From assembly GCA_036376245.1 (NCBI GenBank), contig DASVAS010000018.1, positions 49,443 to 113,442 on the forward strand: a stretch of 64,000 nt of DNA. The letters run 5' to 3'. The position numbers and the translations under genes were made by a program. Under the pieces are notes generated by a model, which was given only the letters and a program-made list of their open reading frames with translations, ran no database searches and was not told where the DNA came from. Of the stretch, positions 1-7,899 are shown in pieces. The stretch is from DATARR01 sp036376245 (lineage in GTDB: Bacteria; Acidobacteriota; Thermoanaerobaculia; Multivoradales; UBA5704). Numbering within the stretch: position 1 is the first letter of the stretch; each line of letters starts with the position of its first letter.

Positions 1-623
1 TGCTTGGCCTCGGCATCAGTACAATTCGGATTGGGGCCGAGCCTGCGAAGACGCGGGGGTTCAGGTCTTACTCTCTCCTGTAGAGCGTTTCCACTCTCGA
101 ATGTCGAGGCCATTCCTTCCGCCTGTCGTTCCTGGGGATCATCCGTCCGGCCGATGAGGAGAGGGCTGTCAGGATAAGCCGCTCCCTGCTGGACCACGTG
201 CGCCAACTCGTGGGCGATCAGCTTTCTTCCGCCCGTAGTGCCTGGAGAATAAAGCCCCTTGTCAAAGACGATGCTCTGCCCGACGGTGTAGGCCATGGCG
301 TTGACGGAGCGAGCCGACTCGGCGGCCGTGGCGTCGGTGTGAACCCGGACCTGGCTGAAATCGTGCCTGAAATGAGATTCCATGACACTGCGGGTCGCGG
401 CCTCCAGAGGACGTCCGGAAGAACGCAGGGCCTCATGCACGACAGGGGGTGCTGTTTCCTGTGCTCTTCCCGCAGGCTTTCGCTGCAGTATTCCTTTCTT
501 TTTTCTGCATTCCTCGCACTCGGAATCCCCATGCTGACCGCAGGCACACTTGCGCCGAAGCTGGACGCCTCCGGAAGTTGGATGCCCGTCTGTACGCTTT
601 CCTGGTCTGGACCGGCTGAACAT
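1..623 (-). CDS. DUF4157 protein, fourth eCIS cargo-like paralog (3' end outside window)
   Basis: This reading frame is open to the left edge, so the C-terminus is missing. It starts at the ATG at 623, with an AGGAG about 8 bases upstream, 16 bases after the stop of the preceding gene. The visible 207 residues carry the Cys/His leader shared by the cluster (CACGQHGDSECEEC, residues about 36-49), a KKK and QRK stretch, and then a full DUF4157 module with the hallmark DFSQVRVHTD, AYTVG and HELAHVVQQ (a HEXXH zinc motif). DUF4157 is the family most strongly associated with extracellular contractile injection systems, and the gene ends an operon that encodes sheath, tube, AAA ATPase and DUF4255 proteins. 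I infer a cargo or loading role. What the missing C-terminal domain does cannot be told. Confidence 0.85.
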   Translation of the reverse strand, partial: MFSRSRPGKRTDGHPTSGGVQLRRKCACGQHGDSECEECRKKKGILQRKPAGRAQETAPPVVHEALRSSGRPLEAATRSVMESHFRHDFSQVRVHTDATAAESARSVNAMAYTVGQSIVFDKGLYSPGTTGGRKLIAHELAHVVQQGAAYPDSPLLIGRTDDPQERQAEGMASTFESGNALQERVRPEPPRLRRLGPNPNCTDAEAK

Positions 624-639
624 CACCAGTCTCCTGTCG

Positions 640-2445
640 TCATTTCGGACATACCCACGACTTTGGTGGGATTTCCGGCAAGTTGTCGAAAGCGGCCTTG
701 GTCTTGGGGATGTCCTGATGACTGTCACCCTTCTGAGGGGAACGCCGGTCCTCCTGACCGTTCGGCAGCTCGACGATCGTCTCTCCGGTCGCCGTGTCGT
801 GGCCGGTGATCACCTCGCCGGGGGTGCTGGAAATCCCGGAATAGCGGCTCTTGACGTACGCCTCGATCTTGGCGGTGTCGGTGACTTCCTTCTGGGATTT
901 GGGGTCCAGCTTCCGGAAGGCCTGCCGTCCGGGGAATCCGCGCTTGATCGCCCAGTCTTCGCCGAAGGTGTAGGCGTCTTTCTCCTTCTGGAGAGTGTCC
1001 CAGGTCGAGGGTTGGTTCAGGTGCCGGACTTCGTGGATGAACCTTTCCACGACCTCCGGACAGCTCGTGCTCTCCTTCACAATGATTTCCGGAGCATCCG
1101 GATTCGAGTTGGCCGCCGCGCCACGCAGCCGCTCGCGCAGATTCCAGGCCTTGCCGTCATATTCCCAATAGACCTCCTTGATCTTGGAGGCCACCTTGAC
1201 CTTCTTCTTCGGAAGCTGCTGGACGACCGCCTTGTCCTCGGTACAGAGCAGTCCCAGGATGCAGGACAGGTTCTTGATGCTCCATCCGGGGCTCAAGGTG
1301 TTCGCGCCCGGCAGGGACTGAACGGGAGCCAGCGGATCGCCAGGTATCGGAAGACCTTCGCCGAGGGGAACGGGATACCCCATCGGCTGAATCGTTCCTT
1401 TCAGCAGGCTCGGCAGGCCGCCCTCGAAGCGGCGTGAGCAGAAGTCGTAGAACTGATCTCCCGGGTCGGAGGGGACATCCGAATCAACCTTCTTGGGACT
1501 CACGCCCCCTGGCCCGAAGATGTAGCTCAGCTCGAAGTTGTAGGATCGCTCGAGAAGCTCGACGATCGCCCGCTCGTCGGCTCCCGTCGTGGGCCCGTCG
1601 AGCATTTCGTGGATGAGGAGCGCTTTCCGTTGCGCGGTCAGCACGAAGGAGCTGTTGCCGAGCTTCCAGGTGTTCACGATCTGCCGGGCTTTGTCGTCGC
1701 TGTCCGGATCGCCCTCGATGTCGCCCGTCCTGTCCAACAGATCCAGGTACTCCCGCAACGCCTTGTCGCTGTAGTCGATGGCAGCATGGGCGAGGCTGAC
1801 GAAGAAACCTCCGATCGCTCCCAGGAAACCTTTTCGCTGCACCAGGGAGCCGGGCGCGCCACCCTGCTGCACGACGTGGGTCAGCTCGTGCGCCAGGAGA
1901 TTCCGGCCCGCCGGGTTTTCCGGCTGATACTGCCGCGAGCCGAAGACGATGTCGTTGCCCACGGTGTACGCGACCGCGTCGACCTCCGCGGCGGACTGCG
2001 CCGCGTCGGCATCGGTATGGACCCGCACCTGGCTGAAATCGTGACCGAACCGGGATTCCATGAAGTCGCGGACTTCGCCTCCGAGAGGCCGTCCGCCGGA
2101 GCGCAGGGCCGTCCCCACGCTGGGCGGCGCTTCCACGGATTCCGCCGTCGCCGCCATCCTGCGGAGCGCGGGCCGCGCGGCGGAGATCTCGGGAGGGTTA
2201 CCGGACCGTCCACCCGTCACTTCTTCGACGACCCGGTCCGCCTCCCGCTCGAACGCGTCTCCCGGCTGTCCGATGGTCATCTTCCGCTGGAGCCCGGCCC
2301 CGGAGGAATCCTTTCTCTTCTTCTTCCGGCATTCTTCGCACTCGCCGCCTCCCGTGTGCTGGCCGCACGCGCACTTGCGCTGGAGGACGGGGCCCTGGAG
2401 CGGCGAGGGAGCCTTCGCCGGGGCCGTGCTCTGGCGGGTCCTCAT
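640..2445 (-). CDS. DUF4157 protein with second HEXXH zincin-like C-terminal domain (putative eCIS effector)
   Basis: 601 residues. An upstream ATG at 2652 lies inside the preceding gene; the ATG at 2445 gives a 4-base ATGA overlap with that gene's stop and places the conserved leader near the N-terminus, so I chose it. Order: leader CACGQHTGGGECEEC (about residues 25-39), an EREADRV motif typical of DUF4157 proteins (about 66-72), the DUF4157 core with HELTHVVQQ (about 186-194), a helical segment (about 225-310), then a unique C-terminal region. That region has HEVRH at about 471-475 followed by acidic residues in EKDAYTFGEDWA, which fits a zinc metallopeptidase site. No signal peptide. I infer a cargo with its own protease domain. 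DUF4157 membership is firm; the protease activity is inference from a short motif. Confidence 0.82.
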   Translation of the reverse strand: MRTRQSTAPAKAPSPLQGPVLQRKCACGQHTGGGECEECRKKKRKDSSGAGLQRKMTIGQPGDAFEREADRVVEEVTGGRSGNPPEISAARPALRRMAATAESVEAPPSVGTALRSGGRPLGGEVRDFMESRFGHDFSQVRVHTDADAAQSAAEVDAVAYTVGNDIVFGSRQYQPENPAGRNLLAHELTHVVQQGGAPGSLVQRKGFLGAIGGFFVSLAHAAIDYSDKALREYLDLLDRTGDIEGDPDSDDKARQIVNTWKLGNSSFVLTAQRKALLIHEMLDGPTTGADERAIVELLERSYNFELSYIFGPGGVSPKKVDSDVPSDPGDQFYDFCSRRFEGGLPSLLKGTIQPMGYPVPLGEGLPIPGDPLAPVQSLPGANTLSPGWSIKNLSCILGLLCTEDKAVVQQLPKKKVKVASKIKEVYWEYDGKAWNLRERLRGAAANSNPDAPEIIVKESTSCPEVVERFIHEVRHLNQPSTWDTLQKEKDAYTFGEDWAIKRGFPGRQAFRKLDPKSQKEVTDTAKIEAYVKSRYSGISSTPGEVITGHDTATGETIVELPNGQEDRRSPQKGDSHQDIPKTKAAFDNLPEIPPKSWVCPK

Positions 2446-3947
2446 GGAATCCGCTCCTCCACCCGGTAGCGCTTGGCCTTCTCCCCTAGATACTGCTCGC
2501 GGAGTTGTTGGCACTGGTCGACGTAGGTTTCGTCCGCGAACGCGGGGTTGGGGCCGCGGCGGACCATCTCCCTCTGCTCCTCGGGGACGAGGAAGTCGAA
2601 CTTCGCGGGACCCGCGGGGTTCTTCCGCTCTCTGAAGAAGGATTCTCCGCAATAAGGGTCCTTCAGCTTGAAGCCGCGCGCTTCCAGCCCATGCTCCCGG
2701 CGAATGAGGTTCTCCCGCTCGACACTGCGGTGATGCCGGACGTCTTCCCCCTGGACAGTGCCTTCTTCGTCCTCTCCTTTTTTCCGATTTTCGATCAGCC
2801 AGGCATGACCACAGAGCTCGTGGGCCAGCACCAGCCAGGGCTCCATGTTCTGCAGCTTGCCGCTGACCGTGGCCGCGCCCCAGAGCTTCGGGCTGTTGGG
2901 AGAGGGCACCTGCACTATGCGGTGCTCTTCACTCCCGGTGCGGGGATGCTGCGAGTCGTTGACCTCGATCGTCCAGAGATTCTTGCCGGTGACGAACTCG
3001 CACAGGCAGGTGGAGCCGGTGGGAGTCGTAGAGGCGGCGGCCTGGGAATCGGGGCCGCGGGCCGCGTCCACGATGCCTCGGACCAGGCCGACGAGGCCGC
3101 CGATGATGAACCCTGGAATGGCGCCGATCCCGAGAGCATAGGCGCCGATCCTTCCACCGGCCAGAGTGTCATGGCCCCAACGATGCAGGAAGCGCTGCCC
3201 GCGGGTCCGGCAGAACGCTTCGTTTGCCTGGACCTTGCCGTTGCCTCGGTCCACGGCGATGCTCGCTTGCGGGGCCATGGTCCGCAAATACCGCTCCACC
3301 GCCTCGGCATTGGTAGGAGTCGGGCCGCTGGGGCTCGGCGTCGGGACGGGCTCCTTGGGACGGGCGACCTGAAGAAGCCGGCGAAGACGCGGCGGCGTGG
3401 TCGCGCTCCGGACCGGTCCGCCCACACGCTCGGCCACCCGCTCCGCCTCCTTCTCCTCAGGACTGTCCGGCTCTCCAATCCGCAGTTCCTGGTCCACGCT
3501 CCGACCGTCCTGCTGCGCAACATGGCTCAACTCGTGGGCCAGGAGGCTGAGCCCCGAGGGCGAGTGCGGCCGATATTGCCCCGGACCGAAGACCACGTGC
3601 CGGCCTACGGTGTAGGCCAGGGCTCCTACGGCGGTGGCGGAGCCCGCGGCGCGCGTATCGGTGTGAACCCGCACGCCGCTGAAATCGCGGCCAAAACGCG
3701 GCTCCAGGGCGGCGCGAGCGACAGGATCCAGAGAGCTGCCGGGAGAGCGAAGCACGTCATGAACGACGGGCGGCGCCACGTCCGGCCGCGCCCGGGTTGC
3801 CGGCGAGCGGAGCAGCTTCTTCTTGCGGCACTCTTCGCACTCTCCCCCACCTGCGTGCTGCCCACAGGCGCACTTCCTTTGAAGCACGGCGCCCTGTACC
3901 GGCGGCGCGTTCTTCGCCAACGCCTGGGACACTCTCTGCCGCATCAT
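2442..3947 (-). CDS. DUF4157 protein with HEXXGH-type C-terminal domain (putative eCIS effector)
   Basis: 501 residues. Two adjacent ATGs (3947 and 3944) overlap the stop of the upstream 87-aa gene, which indicates translational coupling. Layout: Cys/His leader (about 26-40), DUF4157 core ending in HELSHVAQQ (about 138-146), an EKEAERVAERV segment (about 165-175), a proline-rich linker (about 197-212), a glycine-rich hydrophobic stretch (about 264-297) that may be membrane-inserting, and a C-terminal domain with HELCGH at 376-381 and SVERENLIRREHG about 30 residues later. HEXXGH followed by a Glu helix recalls the zinc site of dipeptidyl peptidase III (M49); there is no other resemblance I can see. 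The neighbouring paralogs and overlaps place it in the eCIS cargo array. Enzymatic function is inferred only. Confidence 0.82.
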   Translation of the reverse strand: MMRQRVSQALAKNAPPVQGAVLQRKCACGQHAGGGECEECRKKKLLRSPATRARPDVAPPVVHDVLRSPGSSLDPVARAALEPRFGRDFSGVRVHTDTRAAGSATAVGALAYTVGRHVVFGPGQYRPHSPSGLSLLAHELSHVAQQDGRSVDQELRIGEPDSPEEKEAERVAERVGGPVRSATTPPRLRRLLQVARPKEPVPTPSPSGPTPTNAEAVERYLRTMAPQASIAVDRGNGKVQANEAFCRTRGQRFLHRWGHDTLAGGRIGAYALGIGAIPGFIIGGLVGLVRGIVDAARGPDSQAAASTTPTGSTCLCEFVTGKNLWTIEVNDSQHPRTGSEEHRIVQVPSPNSPKLWGAATVSGKLQNMEPWLVLAHELCGHAWLIENRKKGEDEEGTVQGEDVRHHRSVERENLIRREHGLEARGFKLKDPYCGESFFRERKNPAGPAKFDFLVPEEQREMVRRGPNPAFADETYVDQCQQLREQYLGEKAKRYRVEERIP

Positions 3948-4207
3948 TCTTCAACTTTCGTGGAGGCCCGCACTCCCACTACTTTCTGATCCTGTACGAG
4001 CTTGCTGTTCCAGGAGCGCTCGGCGGAGAAGAGGCCGGAGTGGTATTCGATCTCCAACAGAACGCGCCTCGGCGTTCCTTCTTCCTGGCAGACGAATTCC
4101 ACACCCCGCAGCTTGCCCGGCGGCTCGTCCACCATCTGGATCTCGCTGTAGCTGGCACCGCAGAGGGCGAGGACCTGGGCGACCGTCGATCCGATCCAGG
4201 GATGCAT
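3944..4207 (-). CDS. 87-aa protein between two DUF4157 cargo genes
   Basis: I do not recognise this family. The protein is soluble-looking, has no signal peptide or membrane segment, is mildly acidic, and alternates short hydrophobic strands (VEFVCQ, VLLEIEYH) with polar residues, so a small alpha/beta fold is likely. It starts at the ATG at 4207, 10 bases after the stop of the 428-aa DUF4157 gene, and its stop overlaps the start of the 501-aa DUF4157 gene by 4 bases. Small genes tucked between polymorphic effector genes are often chaperones, adaptors or immunity proteins; which of these applies here is a guess. Codon use looks like that of its neighbours, and the overlap on the downstream side argues that it is translated. 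Confidence 0.65.
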   Translation of the reverse strand: MHPWIGSTVAQVLALCGASYSEIQMVDEPPGKLRGVEFVCQEEGTPRRVLLEIEYHSGLFSAERSWNSKLVQDQKVVGVRASTKVEE

Positions 4208-4217
4208 GCCGGCACTC

Positions 4218-5504
4218 CTACGCCAGATCGGCCGTCTTGGGAACCGGGCTCTTGTCGTCAGGGCGACAGGCCTTGTAATAGCAGAGGCCGCAGTCGGTGA
4301 TGGCGGCCTTCACGGCGGTCTCGACCTGCTCCTGGAAGGTCCCGGTCGCTCCAGCAAAGCTGTCGTTCCAACGCTTCCTGATGTCCAGTTTGTTGCAGGC
4401 GGTCCTCGCCTGATAATCCAAGGTGTCCAGCACAAAGTAGCAACTACCCGCCCCGATGTACTTCGTGCTGCCCTGCGTGCCGTCCAAGAAGTTGGCGATG
4501 TCGGCTCCTGAGAAGCTGACGCCAAGCCTGGAATGCTCCGCCTGACTGTAGGGATGGGTGTGGAAGGTGGACGAGGTGACGTCGCCAGGCTTTTCCTTCG
4601 GAAGCGTCATGCTTCCGCCTCCGCCCGAGCTGGTGCGGATCTGTCTCTTTCCCTGCTTATCCGTGACGGCGATGCCTCCGTGCTCCGCGACCGTCGTGCC
4701 TCCGTGACCTGATTTCTTCCAGGCTGCCTCGATGCCCTTGTAGACATCGTCGGGAATGGCGTGAGTCTTGGGGCATCTCCTCGGCGGGGGAATGCCCAGC
4801 ACTTCCTCCTCGCAATATTCCCGATTCTCGTCTCCCATGATCTTCAGGCACTTGAGGAATTCCGTGGATTCCCGGTACGAGAGAGTTCCTCCGCGAGCCT
4901 CCCGATCCATCATGCCCCCGGGCAGCGGCTTCCGCTGAAGCCTCAGACCGGCGGCGCTGGGTGACGCGGAAGGCCCGCCCTGGAGAGCCGCGCGGGCCAT
5001 GGTGTCCGCTTCCCGTTCCGCGCCCGCGTTGTCGTCGAGCGTCAAGGCCCCGCCCGCGGGCGCTCCGGACTGCTGGACGACATGCGTCAACTCGTGGGCC
5101 AGCAGCTCACGCCCTCGCGGAGTCTCCGGCGCGTACTGCCCGGAACCGAACACCACGTTGTTGCCGACCGTGTAAGCGAGAGCTCCGACAGCCTTCGCGG
5201 AATGCGCGGCGCGGCCGTCGTCATGGACCCGCACCTGGCTGAAGTCCCGGCCGAACCGGGGCTCCATGAAATCGCGCGTCCCGGAGTCCAGAGACCGCGC
5301 GGGGGACCGCAACACCTCATGGACGACGGACGGCACCTCGGAAGGCTCGGCGCCGTGATTCCGCCGTCTCTGCAACCGCTTTTTCTTCTTGCACTCCTCG
5401 CACTCACCCCCGCCGGCGTGCTGGCCGCAAGCGCATTTTCGCTGCAGGAGCCCGCTCCGGACCGGCGTATCGCTCTTCGGCTGGAGCGTGGGCTCGCGAT
5501 TCAC
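4218..5504 (-). CDS. DUF4157 protein with JAMM-like C-terminal domain (putative eCIS effector)
   Basis: 428 residues. The ATG at 5504 overlaps the stop of the 85-aa gene (ATGA). The leader CACGQHAGGGECEEC is at about 24-38, followed by KKKK and LQRRR, then the DUF4157 core with HELTHVVQQ (about 137-145), an EREADTMA motif (about 163-170), and a unique C-terminal half rich in Cys. Residues 315-318 read HTHP, followed by SGAD at 332-335, with a candidate Glu at about 274 (VAEHGG). This E...HTHP...SxxD arrangement is the metal-binding pattern of JAB/JAMM isopeptidase-like folds, though the spacing between HTHP and SxxD is longer than the classical seven residues. I infer an effector with a deubiquitinase/peptidase-like or deaminase-unrelated JAMM fold. 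Substrate unknown. Confidence 0.82.
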   Translation of the reverse strand: MNREPTLQPKSDTPVRSGLLQRKCACGQHAGGGECEECKKKKRLQRRRNHGAEPSEVPSVVHEVLRSPARSLDSGTRDFMEPRFGRDFSQVRVHDDGRAAHSAKAVGALAYTVGNNVVFGSGQYAPETPRGRELLAHELTHVVQQSGAPAGGALTLDDNAGAEREADTMARAALQGGPSASPSAAGLRLQRKPLPGGMMDREARGGTLSYRESTEFLKCLKIMGDENREYCEEEVLGIPPPRRCPKTHAIPDDVYKGIEAAWKKSGHGGTTVAEHGGIAVTDKQGKRQIRTSSGGGGSMTLPKEKPGDVTSSTFHTHPYSQAEHSRLGVSFSGADIANFLDGTQGSTKYIGAGSCYFVLDTLDYQARTACNKLDIRKRWNDSFAGATGTFQEQVETAVKAAITDCGLCYYKACRPDDKSPVPKTADLA

Positions 5505-5758
5505 TTTCCAATCCCTCCGTACACCGACCGCGCGATCTGCGTCCCGAGCTGCTGGGGACTCCCATCCGCGCCCATCTCGATTCCGGCCGCGCGCACGGAG
5601 GGCACCGCGATCCCGCTAGCGAGATCCGGGCCGACTCCGCCTTCCGCCAGCAATCTCCCCAACTCGGCTTCCACCGCGGCTTGCAGGACGGGACGCTGCG
5701 CGTGCGGGAGATCGATCCCCTCCAGGACCAGGCGGTCGATGTGAAGATTGATCTTCAC
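5501..5758 (-). CDS. 85-aa eCIS operon protein
   Basis: A short gene that starts with GTG at 5758 and overlaps the stop of the AAA ATPase gene by four bases (GTGA); its own stop overlaps the next ATG by four bases. The product begins KINLHIDRLVLEG, has a helix (VLQAAVEAELGRLLAEGG), and ends QLGTQIARSVYGGIG. Proteins with this N-terminal INLHI.RLVLEG and C-terminal GRQIARxVYGGI pattern are, to my recollection, recurrent between the AAA ATPase and DUF4157 genes in eCIS loci, with no established function. No signal peptide or membrane segment. It could be an adaptor between ATPase and cargo. An alternative in-frame extension upstream would run through the ATPase gene and is not credible. Confidence 0.75.
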   Translation of the reverse strand: MKINLHIDRLVLEGIDLPHAQRPVLQAAVEAELGRLLAEGGVGPDLASGIAVPSVRAAGIEMGADGSPQQLGTQIARSVYGGIGK

Positions 5759-7899
5759 GTTTTCACCAACGCCGGCGCGGTCCAGCGGAAATCGGCTTCG
5801 TTGATCGGACGCCCCAGCTTCAGAAGCTCGGTGCGGGCGGCGGCGAGGAGGTGCGGCATGGTCACCGGCGCGCCGGCGTCGGCGGCCAGGAAGGCGGCGT
5901 TCATGGCCACGTTGTTGATCGCTCCGCCGTTCAGGCTCAGACGGGCCAGACGGTTGAAGTCGAGGCCGTCCGTCTCCGTCTGTTGCGGGAAGATCCGCTT
6001 CCAGATCTCCCGACGCTCGGGCTCGCCATGCTGGGGGAAATCCAGCAGGAAGCGGAGGCGCCGCAGGAAGGCCGTGTCCAGCGCGCTCTTCAGGTTGGTG
6101 GCCAGGATCGCCAGCCCCTTGTAGGACTCGATGCGCTGCAAGAGGTAGTTGATCTCGATGTTGGCGTAGCGGTCGTGGCTGTCCTTGACCTCGCTGCGCT
6201 TGCCGAACAGGGCGTCGGCCTCGTCGAAGAAGAGGATGGCCCCGCCGTCCTCGGCGGCGTCGAAGAGGCGGCGGAGGTTCTTCTCGGTCTCGCCGATGTA
6301 TTTGCTCACCACGGTCGAGAGATCGATCCTGTACAGACTGAGCCGCAGCTCGTTGGCGAGCACCTCGGCGGCCATGGTCTTGCCCGTGCCGCTCTCGCCG
6401 GCGAACAGCACGCTGATGCCGAGGCCGCGGTTGCGCCGGGCCGCGAAGCCCCAGTCGTCGTAGACGCGGCTGCGCAGACGCACCTGGGCCGCGATCTGGC
6501 GTAGCAGGTCCAGCTCCCGCGCCGGCAGCACGAGGTCGTCCCAGGTGGCCCGCGGATCGAGACGCTGGGCGAGGCCCTCCAGACGCGGCCGGGTGCTCGC
6601 CAGGGCGGCGTCCCACAGGCGGTTTCCGAGCTCCCCTTCGGCTTCCAATCCCTCCTCGGCCTGGACGGCGCGGGAGATCCGCCGCAGGGCGCCGAGGTCG
6701 AGGCTGAACTGGCTCGCCAGCCGCGCCGGCAGGTCGCCCGCATTCTCGCCAAGAGAGGCGGCCCAGGCCTCCCGCTGCTCGGCGGGCGTGGGCTTGGCCA
6801 CGTCCACGGCGACGGTCGCATCCCCCAGGCCCGGCCGGACGTCCTGGGTGGCAACGAAGAAGACGCCGTTGGCCCCGGCGAGGAAGCGGCCGAGCGGCGG
6901 CGCCGGCGCTTCGGCGGGCGCGGCCTTCTCGGTCTCCTGGGCGTCGAGGTAGAGCGCGAAGGGCGCGAGCGCGCTCTCGCGCTGCACCAGCCGGGCGAGG
7001 GTCTCCAGGTCGGCCACCTGGGTGGGCATCATCTCCACAGGCAGCCGGTAAAGGCCGAGGTCCAGGGTGGCGGCGGCGTGCCAGGCCACCAGCCGCTTGC
7101 TCGGGGCGTCCGGACCCAAAAGCTGGAAGACCGGCAGCCGGCGGCCCGGCTGGGCGCCCTCCAACTGGCGCAGGATGGCGCGCACGGCGGCGGCCTGCGA
7201 CGGCGGCAGGTCGATCTCGCCGTCGGGCGGCCCCAGGGGCAGCAGCAGCGGGCTGAGGCGGTCGTCGAGGTAATTCAGACCCTTGAGGAAGTTGACGATC
7301 CGCTCGTCGGCGCGCAGGGCGCTGGTGGTGAGCGGCTGCGCCCCGGGCTGGTTGATCTCGATCAGCCGCCAGTGCCGCAGCGGGCGCTCGGGGGAGAGGA
7401 CGTCCCACGCCGGCTCCTCGAACAGAGCCATGGCCAGCGCGAAGGTGGGCCAGGGACGCGCGAGGTCGTCCTGGGCGCGGGCGCAGAGCGGGGCGATGCG
7501 CGTGTCCAGCTCCAGGGCGGCGCAGAGCAGCAGCACGTCGCGCTCGAAACGCGAGAGGCCGAAGCGCCGGGCCAGCACCACGAGAGCCGGCGGCGGGTCC
7601 GTCTCCTCGGCCGCGGCCATGGCGCTGGCGGCTTCCGCGATCTGCTCCGCGGTCACGGCCTCGGAGGCCGGCGGCAGGGCCAGGACGGGCCGCGGCGGCG
7701 CGGCCTCGGAGAACGGCGGCCGCCACTTGAAGCGCTCCGCGAAGGAGGAGGACCGGGGCGCGGCCGGCTCGACGGGAAGGGACGGGGCGGGCGGGGTGGG
7801 TTCCCAATCGGCCAGCCGCTCCAGGCGCAGGCGCAGCCAGGTCAGGGCCGCCGCGAGAAAGGCGTCGTTGGCGCGCTGCCAGTCGTCGGTCTCAGTCAT
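5755..7899 (-). CDS. AAA+ ATPase of contractile injection system (Pvc15/Afp15-like)
   Basis: 714 residues. The N-terminal half is a variable helical region with a proline/alanine-rich linker near residues 35-75; the C-terminal 250 residues are a classical AAA+ module with Walker A GESGTGKT (501-508), Walker B ILFFDEAD (about 554-561), a sensor-1 ATN (about 600-602) and an arginine pair in FLRRLRF. This is the ATPase found in eCIS and R-type/MAC-like loci, thought to act in assembly or cargo loading. The ATG at 7899 overlaps the end of the DUF4255 gene by 8 bases. The long stretches of open frame on both other strands and frames here are GC-driven shadows. Function in the family is established only in outline. 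Confidence 0.93.
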   Translation of the reverse strand: MTETDDWQRANDAFLAAALTWLRLRLERLADWEPTPPAPSLPVEPAAPRSSSFAERFKWRPPFSEAAPPRPVLALPPASEAVTAEQIAEAASAMAAAEETDPPPALVVLARRFGLSRFERDVLLLCAALELDTRIAPLCARAQDDLARPWPTFALAMALFEEPAWDVLSPERPLRHWRLIEINQPGAQPLTTSALRADERIVNFLKGLNYLDDRLSPLLLPLGPPDGEIDLPPSQAAAVRAILRQLEGAQPGRRLPVFQLLGPDAPSKRLVAWHAAATLDLGLYRLPVEMMPTQVADLETLARLVQRESALAPFALYLDAQETEKAAPAEAPAPPLGRFLAGANGVFFVATQDVRPGLGDATVAVDVAKPTPAEQREAWAASLGENAGDLPARLASQFSLDLGALRRISRAVQAEEGLEAEGELGNRLWDAALASTRPRLEGLAQRLDPRATWDDLVLPARELDLLRQIAAQVRLRSRVYDDWGFAARRNRGLGISVLFAGESGTGKTMAAEVLANELRLSLYRIDLSTVVSKYIGETEKNLRRLFDAAEDGGAILFFDEADALFGKRSEVKDSHDRYANIEINYLLQRIESYKGLAILATNLKSALDTAFLRRLRFLLDFPQHGEPERREIWKRIFPQQTETDGLDFNRLARLSLNGGAINNVAMNAAFLAADAGAPVTMPHLLAAARTELLKLGRPINEADFRWTAPALVKT

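Noticed and set aside
5501..7807. Very long open frame (768 codons) antiparallel in phase to the AAA ATPase
   Set aside because: Only its last 85 codons are a credible gene (separate GTG start); the rest is a low-complexity GC-driven shadow without any domain.
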